Both the position numbers and the translations under genes were made by a program. From the IMG/VR virus record IMGVR_UViG_3300031787_000044, positions 1 through 64,000 of that record: a stretch of 64,000 nucleotides of DNA; one strand, written 5' to 3'. How positions within the stretch are numbered: the first letter of the stretch is position 1; each line of letters starts with the position of its first letter. The notes below the pieces were generated by a model. It saw only the letters and a program-made list of their open reading frames with translations. It did no database searches and was not told the DNA's origin. The DNA comes from a virus. Of this stretch, positions 59,136 to 64,000 are shown one piece after another.

Positions 59136-59954
59136 ATGGCATTTGTAAATCATTTTTATAACGCTAGCACTAGAAAATATGTTGCTCTCTTTGGCATGCT
59201 GTTTAATAAGATAAGAATTACACGCAACGCTAACAATGGAACTCAAGTTCAAAGTATCATTGTTCCAATAGCATACGGACCGTTTCAGAAATTCTTAGCT
59301 AGAATTACACAAGACCCAAACTTAAGTAATCCGTCAGCAATCACTCTTCCAAGAATGTCTTTTGAAATGACAAACATGGTATACGATGGCACCAGAAAAT
59401 TTTTGTCAAAACAAAAGGTTGTTAAGAATACAGATGAATCTAACGATCAAAGATTTTATGCTTGGTCTGCGGCACCGTATAATATAGACTTTTCTCTTTA
59501 CATCATGACAAAATATTCAGAAGATGCTACAAAAATTGTAGAACAAATTATTCCGTTCTTTAAACCAGAATGGACGTCTACTGTTAAGTTAATAGACGGC
59601 ATAGAACCAATAGACATACCGCTGATCCTAAATGGAATTACGAATGAAGAGTTATACGAAGGCGCTTTTGAAGAAAGAAGATCTGTCCTATGGACTCTTA
59701 ATTTTACAATGAAAGTATGGTACTTTGGGCCAGAGCAAGCAAAACCAGTGATTAAGCTTATTGACACCGACCTATGGACCAGTTCAGATACTTCAAAGGA
59801 TCCTGAAGTAGGTGTAAATGTATATCCAGGACTAAGCGCAAATGGTACGCCTGAAACTGACCCAGATCTAACTATCCCATACTCGGATATTGAATATAAC
59901 GATGATTGGGGAGTTGTAAAGGTAGTCACTGAAGATCCAGAGGCAGAAGTATGA
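59136..59954 (+). CDS. gp15: Tail sheath stabiliser / tail completion protein gp15
   Basis: The 272 residues equal T4 gp15 in length. The N-terminus NHFYNASTRKYVALFGMLFN, then IIVPIAYGPFQKFLAR and LPRMSFEMTNMVYDG are family signatures. gp15 hexamers cap the tail and bind the neck after sheath completion. It overlaps gp16 by four bases. Confidence 0.93.
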   Translation: MAFVNHFYNASTRKYVALFGMLFNKIRITRNANNGTQVQSIIVPIAYGPFQKFLARITQDPNLSNPSAITLPRMSFEMTNMVYDGTRKFLSKQKVVKNTDESNDQRFYAWSAAPYNIDFSLYIMTKYSEDATKIVEQIIPFFKPEWTSTVKLIDGIEPIDIPLILNGITNEELYEGAFEERRSVLWTLNFTMKVWYFGPEQAKPVIKLIDTDLWTSSDTSKDPEVGVNVYPGLSANGTPETDPDLTIPYSDIEYNDDWGVVKVVTEDPEAEV

Positions 59955-60382
59955 ATGATGATAAATTATCAGAAGCTCTTGGCCTAAGGACATTGCTCGA
60001 AGCTAAAAAAGACGAACTCCCTGTGGTTGTCGAAGAAATAGAAGTTCTTCCTGTGCAAGTGACTGCTGAAGAAGATGATACTATACGCGACATAGAACAG
60101 GCTCGTGGAAACATTAAAAACATTATTGAACAAGGTGATGACGCTCTTAAAGAAATGATCTCTCTTGCAAAACAATCTGAGTCACCTCGAGCATTTGAGG
60201 TTGCTTCTACACTAATGAAGACTCTTCTTGACGCAAATAAAGATTTTGTTGAGATGTCGACTAAAAAGAAGTACGCGAAAGAAGAACTTATGGGTCCTAA
60301 AGAAGCGGCACAGACTAACATAACTAATAATAATCTAATACTTTCCACGGCAGATCTTCTTAAAATGATAAAGGGTGAATGA
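59951..60382 (+). CDS. gp16: Small terminase subunit gp16
   Basis: A 143-residue acidic protein with a coiled-coil core (ARGNIKNIIEQGDDALKEMI and LAKQSESPRAFEVASTLMK), then LLDANKDFVEMSTKKKY, the conserved centre of T4 gp16 (164 residues). The small terminase forms rings that regulate the motor and select concatemer DNA. Overlaps gp15 and gp17 (ATGATG) in the standard order. Confidence 0.93.
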   Translation: MNDDKLSEALGLRTLLEAKKDELPVVVEEIEVLPVQVTAEEDDTIRDIEQARGNIKNIIEQGDDALKEMISLAKQSESPRAFEVASTLMKTLLDANKDFVEMSTKKKYAKEELMGPKEAAQTNITNNNLILSTADLLKMIKGE

Positions 60383-61980
60383 TGGGCGATGGGTATCTTG
60401 GTAATATTCATTTAAAGAAAACTGGAGAACCTATAGAGTGGAGTCCAGAACTCATTCGTGAGTATCTCAAGTGTGCAGAAGATCCTGTCTATTTTGCAAA
60501 GAAGTATATTAAGATCGTTCACGTCGATCATGGTCTTATACCTCTAGATATGTACGAGTATCAGAAAGAGATCGTTGAAAAGATAACGAACAACCGTCGA
60601 CTCGCTGTTCTGACCGCTCGCCAGTCCGGTAAGACTACGACTGCGGTTGCCGTGATCCTCCACTATATTCTCTTTAACGAGTTTAAGACTGTTGCGATCC
60701 TTGCAAATAAAGGTGATGCCGCAAGAGAAGTTCTTGCTCGTATAAAGCTAGCATACGAAGCTCTACCTAAGTGGCTTCAGCAGGGTATTGAGGAATGGAA
60801 CAAAGGTAACATTGCATTGGAAAATGGATGCAACGTTCTTGCTGGTACAACATCTTCTTCCGCTATTCGTGGTAAGTCTGTGAACTTCCTCTATCTAGAC
60901 GAAGTTGCGTTCATCGAGGGATACGACGAGTTCTTCGCGTCGGTATATCCTACCATCTCGTCGGGCGAGTCTACAAAGCTTCTCATGACCTCTACACCAA
61001 ACGGATTGAACCACTTTTGGAAGACGTGTAAGGGAGCCGAAGAACAAACTAACGGTTACGAATTTGTTAAGGTTATGTGGTATGACGTTCCTGGAAGAGA
61101 TGAAAAGTGGAGACAAGAAACTATCGAGTCGTTGGATCACGATGAAGAGAAGTTCAACCAGGAATATTGCTGTCAGTTCCTTGGTTCTTCAGGTACTCTC
61201 ATATCCGGCGCAAAACTAAAGGATCTTGCTTACTCAATACCACTATATGCAAACGAAGGTCTATATCAATACGAAAAGCCGATTGAAAACCACATATACA
61301 TAATGACGGTCGACGTATCGCGTGGTAAGGGTCTTGACTACTCTACGTTTAATATGATAGACGTTACATCCATGCCTTATAAACAGGTGTGTACCTTTAG
61401 AGATAACTATATATCTCCGGTTGACTTCGCTGCCGTCATATATAGAGTTGGAACTGCATATAACGGTGCGCTGTGTCTTACTGAAATTAATGACATCGGC
61501 GCTCAAGTATCTGACACGCTCGTCATGGATTTTGGTTATGAAAATATGCTATACACAGAGAATAATGGCCGTGAAGGAAAGAGAATTTCTAACGGCTTTG
61601 GAAAAGTAACCGACACCGGAATTAGAACTACAAAATCTGTAAAATCGGTTGGGTGTTCTATGCTTAAACTTTTAATTGAGCAGGATCAGTTACTCATTAG
61701 CGATTTCGAGACAATACAAGAGTTGTCGCGTTTCTCTAAGAAACGCAACTCATACGAAGCAGAACCTGGGGCTCACGACGACTTGGTTATGAACCTTGTT
61801 CTTTTTGCATGGTTAACGAGTCAGGGATACTTTAAAGAAGTCACAGATATAAATACACTGAGTAAGCTGAGAGATAAGACAGAAGAACAACTCAACGACG
61901 ATCTTCTTCCGTTCGGCTTTATTGACATCGGTGATGAACTGCAAACTTCTCAGTGGAACCCAGTGAAGAGTTGGATGTAA
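60379..61980 (+). CDS. gp17: Large terminase subunit gp17
   Basis: This 533-residue packaging motor has an ATPase domain with Walker A TARQSGKTT (K85), Walker B FLYLDEVAF and a SGESTKLLMTSTP coupling motif, then an RNase H-type nuclease domain with acidic residues in MTVDVSRGKG, LCLTEINDIG and PGAHDDLVMN. T4 gp17 is 610 residues. The gene starts at ATGATG overlapping the gp16 stop; the second ATG (60382) is a possible start. It translocates DNA into the head and cuts concatemers. Confidence 0.97.
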   Translation: MMGDGYLGNIHLKKTGEPIEWSPELIREYLKCAEDPVYFAKKYIKIVHVDHGLIPLDMYEYQKEIVEKITNNRRLAVLTARQSGKTTTAVAVILHYILFNEFKTVAILANKGDAAREVLARIKLAYEALPKWLQQGIEEWNKGNIALENGCNVLAGTTSSSAIRGKSVNFLYLDEVAFIEGYDEFFASVYPTISSGESTKLLMTSTPNGLNHFWKTCKGAEEQTNGYEFVKVMWYDVPGRDEKWRQETIESLDHDEEKFNQEYCCQFLGSSGTLISGAKLKDLAYSIPLYANEGLYQYEKPIENHIYIMTVDVSRGKGLDYSTFNMIDVTSMPYKQVCTFRDNYISPVDFAAVIYRVGTAYNGALCLTEINDIGAQVSDTLVMDFGYENMLYTENNGREGKRISNGFGKVTDTGIRTTKSVKSVGCSMLKLLIEQDQLLISDFETIQELSRFSKKRNSYEAEPGAHDDLVMNLVLFAWLTSQGYFKEVTDINTLSKLRDKTEEQLNDDLLPFGFIDIGDELQTSQWNPVKSWM

Positions 61981-61991
61981 ATCATTGTTTT

Positions 61992-61999
61992 TATAAATA
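61992..61999 (+). promoter_or_regulatory. T4-type late promoter of the tail sheath gene
   Basis: Exact TATAAATA after a T-run, 46 bases before gp18, with AAAGGAGAAAA as a strong ribosome site. Confidence 0.87.
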
Positions 62000-62045
62000 G
62001 ACTAAGAACCTGATTGAAACATCTAATCACACAAAGGAGAAAAAT

Positions 62046-63905
62046 ATGGTTTTTTCTGTAAGTCCATCTGTCATAGTTAGAGAAGTGGACGCCACCGCAG
62101 TAATTCCAGCAGTTGCGACTCCTCCTGCCGCAATCGCTGGTGTATTTCGCTGGGGTCCAACTAACGAACGCATCTTAGTTACATCAGAAGACGAGCTTGC
62201 TGCTCGTTTTGGAAAACCTTTCGCAAACACAACGTGGCAGAACCACGAAACATTTTTTGCCGCAGCTGACTTCCTATCATATTCGAACGCGCTCTATGTG
62301 ACTCGCGTATCTTCGGTGTCAGCGGCCACAGCAACTGATACTTACTTCTCCGCGAAACACGCCGGCGAAATTGGTAACAGCATTGAAGTTGCTATTACTT
62401 CATCAGCTTCTTTTTCTGACGTGCTTGCAGAAGTTGGCGACGCAACTGGTACATTTGCGTTTAATTCGAACTCATTAAATCTATCACTCAATCTTGCAAT
62501 TACGACAGCTCCACAAATAAATGACATCATTCGTGTTGGTAATCCTACGATAGGTTATCAAGATCTCGTCGTGTCTAACTATGTGGACAACGCCGCGAAT
62601 AGCGCTCCATTTACTTACGATATAAGTTTTGAAAACAGATATACTCTAGCTGAAACTGATATGGAAGAACTTAGCTTTGAAAGAAGATGGGGATATTCTA
62701 ATCAAGTAAGCGCGGCACCTGCAAACAACACTCTTGTTCATATCGCAGTTGTTGATAGGCTAGGCGGGTTTAGCGGTACCGTAGGATCTATTCTTGAACT
62801 ATACGAGAACGTATCAATTTCTCCATCCGCAAAACTTCCAGACGGAACTACAAACTACTACGTTGACATATTGGCAAACCGTTCCGCATATATCAAAGCA
62901 ATTGGGACCGATGCTGCACTAGGTGATAACATCCCATCCGCTGCGCTCACAGGAACGTTTGCATCTCCAATATATGAAGAATTCGCTGGCGGTAATGACG
63001 GCGATGGAGAAGCAGCAATTTCTCTTGGAAGAATTAGCCAAGGTTATGATCTTTACAAGGATCCTAATGAAGTTGATATCTCCGCACTTATAACAGGTAA
63101 GTCAACAAGTTCTAACCTTGCAAACTATCTAACGCAGAACATAGCAGAGTCACGTAAAGACTGTGTCGTGTATGCATCTCCAACCTATGCCAACGTCGTA
63201 ACTCCTGCCAATCCAACGGATAAGATGAATAACGCTATTACATTTAGAAATAGCTGCACATCGTCATCCTATCTTGTGATTGATACTGGATATAAGTATC
63301 GTTACGACAAGTATAACGATACATACCGCTGGGTTCCGCTTAACGGTGACATCGCAGGTCTTTCAGCACGTATAGAATCTTGGGAATCTCCAGCAGGATA
63401 CAAACGTGGTGTTATCAAGAATGTTGTAAAGCTTGCGTTCAATCCAAATAAAGCACAGAGAGATCAGCTATACGGAAACGACATCAATCCAGTTATTTCT
63501 CAGGTTGGCCAAGGTGTTCTTCTATTCGGTGATAAGACTGCTCTTGGAACTGCAACAGGAAGCGCATTCACTCGCATCAACGTTCGTAGACTCTTTATCA
63601 CCGTTGAGAAAGCAATCGCAACTGTGGCTGCTTCGTTCCTCTTTGACTTCAACGACGAATTCACTCAGACTCAGTTTAAAAACTTGGTCGAGCCATTCCT
63701 TCGTGACATTCAAGGAAGAAGAGGTATCATAGACTTTAGAGTCGTCTCTGATGCTACAGTAAATACACCAGACGTAATCGACCGTAACATCTTTAGAGGC
63801 AACATCTTCATTAAGCCAGCGCGTTCAATCAACGTTATCGAGCTTACATTTGTTGCAACTAGAACTGGTGTAGAATTCGATGAAATCGTTGGTCAGCCAC
63901 TCTAA
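62046..63905 (+). CDS. gp18: Tail sheath protein gp18
   Basis: The 619 residues (T4 gp18: 659) have the sheath pattern: VSPSVIVREVDATAVIPAVA, GVFRWGPTNERILVTSEDEL, FFAAADFLSYSNALYVTRV at the N-terminus, and the C-terminal domain with RINVRRLFITVEKAIATVAA, FEFND-type segments and GRRGIIDFRVVSD ending in VELTFVATRTGVEFDEIVG. The C-terminal domain makes the handshake contacts that carry contraction. Strong late promoter and ribosome site fit the high copy number required. Confidence 0.97.
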   Translation: MVFSVSPSVIVREVDATAVIPAVATPPAAIAGVFRWGPTNERILVTSEDELAARFGKPFANTTWQNHETFFAAADFLSYSNALYVTRVSSVSAATATDTYFSAKHAGEIGNSIEVAITSSASFSDVLAEVGDATGTFAFNSNSLNLSLNLAITTAPQINDIIRVGNPTIGYQDLVVSNYVDNAANSAPFTYDISFENRYTLAETDMEELSFERRWGYSNQVSAAPANNTLVHIAVVDRLGGFSGTVGSILELYENVSISPSAKLPDGTTNYYVDILANRSAYIKAIGTDAALGDNIPSAALTGTFASPIYEEFAGGNDGDGEAAISLGRISQGYDLYKDPNEVDISALITGKSTSSNLANYLTQNIAESRKDCVVYASPTYANVVTPANPTDKMNNAITFRNSCTSSSYLVIDTGYKYRYDKYNDTYRWVPLNGDIAGLSARIESWESPAGYKRGVIKNVVKLAFNPNKAQRDQLYGNDINPVISQVGQGVLLFGDKTALGTATGSAFTRINVRRLFITVEKAIATVAASFLFDFNDEFTQTQFKNLVEPFLRDIQGRRGIIDFRVVSDATVNTPDVIDRNIFRGNIFIKPARSINVIELTFVATRTGVEFDEIVGQPL

Positions 63906-63930
63906 TAAATAAAGAAAAAGGAGTATAAAC

Positions 63931-64000
63931 ATGGCCTTCAATATAAACGAATTCAAATCACAACTAGTAGGAGGAGGAGCGAGACCATCGCTCTTCCAAG
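63931..64000 (+). CDS. gp19: Tail tube protein gp19 (3' end outside the window)
   Basis: The first 23 codons are visible, beginning MAFNINEFKSQLVGGGARPS. The gene follows gp18 after 25 bases with a GGAG site, the invariable T4 order. The opening ten residues equal those of the gp54-like gene at 2922-3731, showing their common origin. A weak AATAAATA box (63904-63911) may be a variant late promoter. Confidence 0.9.
   Translation, partial: MAFNINEFKSQLVGGGARPSLFQ

Noticed and set aside
1-64000. tRNA genes, integrase, attachment sites, insertion sequences
   Set aside because: I looked for cloverleaf-like intergenic sequences and mobility genes; gaps are too short and no transposase or integrase motif is visible. 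A tRNA search program would settle the tRNA question.

Overview
The window is a late structural region of a T4-superfamily myovirus, probably a marine one. The evidence is an ordered set of recognisable T4 homologues: gp4, gp25, gp26, gp27, gp5, gp6, gp7, gp8, gp48, gp53, gp54, gp13, gp14, gp15, gp16, gp17, gp18 and gp19. In addition there are sixteen exact copies of the T4 late promoter box TATAAATA in intergenic or stop-codon positions, a phage-type Hsp20 and a DUF4815 structural protein as seen in cyanophage and pelagiphage relatives. No photosynthesis gene, tRNA, integrase, CRISPR array or replication gene is visible, so the host cannot be named.

Layout. 1-194: end of an hsp20 gene, then a bidirectional terminator. 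225-4799 (minus strand): tape measure, a gp26 tail/baseplate assembly protein with an apparent programmed -1 frameshift into a 56-codon second ORF, a gp54-like tube initiator, an unassigned structural protein and gp4. 4819-4850: two late promoters facing one another. 4863-23853 (plus): tail-tube cap, baseplate hub and wedge (gp48, gp53, gp27, a gp5 spike with a SleB-like C-terminal hydrolase, an M15-peptidase protein, gp25, gp6, gp7, gp8), a 1790-residue DUF4815 protein and an S74-chaperone fibre. 24064-33144: a fibre cassette of beta-helix protein, small beta protein, collagen-like S74 fibre, second collagen-like protein and Gly-rich adhesin. 33207-37427 and 42951-44836: six paralogous proteins, each with exactly six repeats of about 45-50 residues (predicted six-bladed propellers), plus a 29-codon miniature relic. 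Between and after them lie modification enzymes: sulfotransferase, three 2-oxoglutarate/Fe(II) oxygenase genes, methyltransferase, and an RmlB-like nucleotide-sugar dehydratase. 46063-50864: a second, diverged copy of the fibre cassette ending in a truncated remnant. 50992-56928: a carbohydrate-modification operon (GH130-like propeller, double methyltransferase with TPRs, GT25-GT2 fusion, DUF6445-like oxygenase, nucleotidyltransferase-cupin fusion). 57043-64000: neck and packaging genes with an HNH homing endonuclease inserted between gp13 and gp14, then terminase, sheath and the start of the tail tube gene.

How it fits together. Most genes abut or overlap, so they are probably expressed as late operons from the TATAAATA boxes; five of these boxes are built from the stop codon of the upstream gene (TA-TAA-ATA). 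The structural genes build a contractile tail with at least two murein-hydrolase domains. The fibre and propeller paralogues look like an expanded, recombining receptor-binding repertoire. The oxygenase, glycosyltransferase, methyltransferase and sulfotransferase genes are interleaved with these fibre genes, which makes post-translational decoration of the fibres (or of a host glycan) a reasonable but untested idea. Collagen-like fibres next to 2-oxoglutarate oxygenases and a GT25-type glycosyltransferase parallel the enzyme classes that modify animal collagen.
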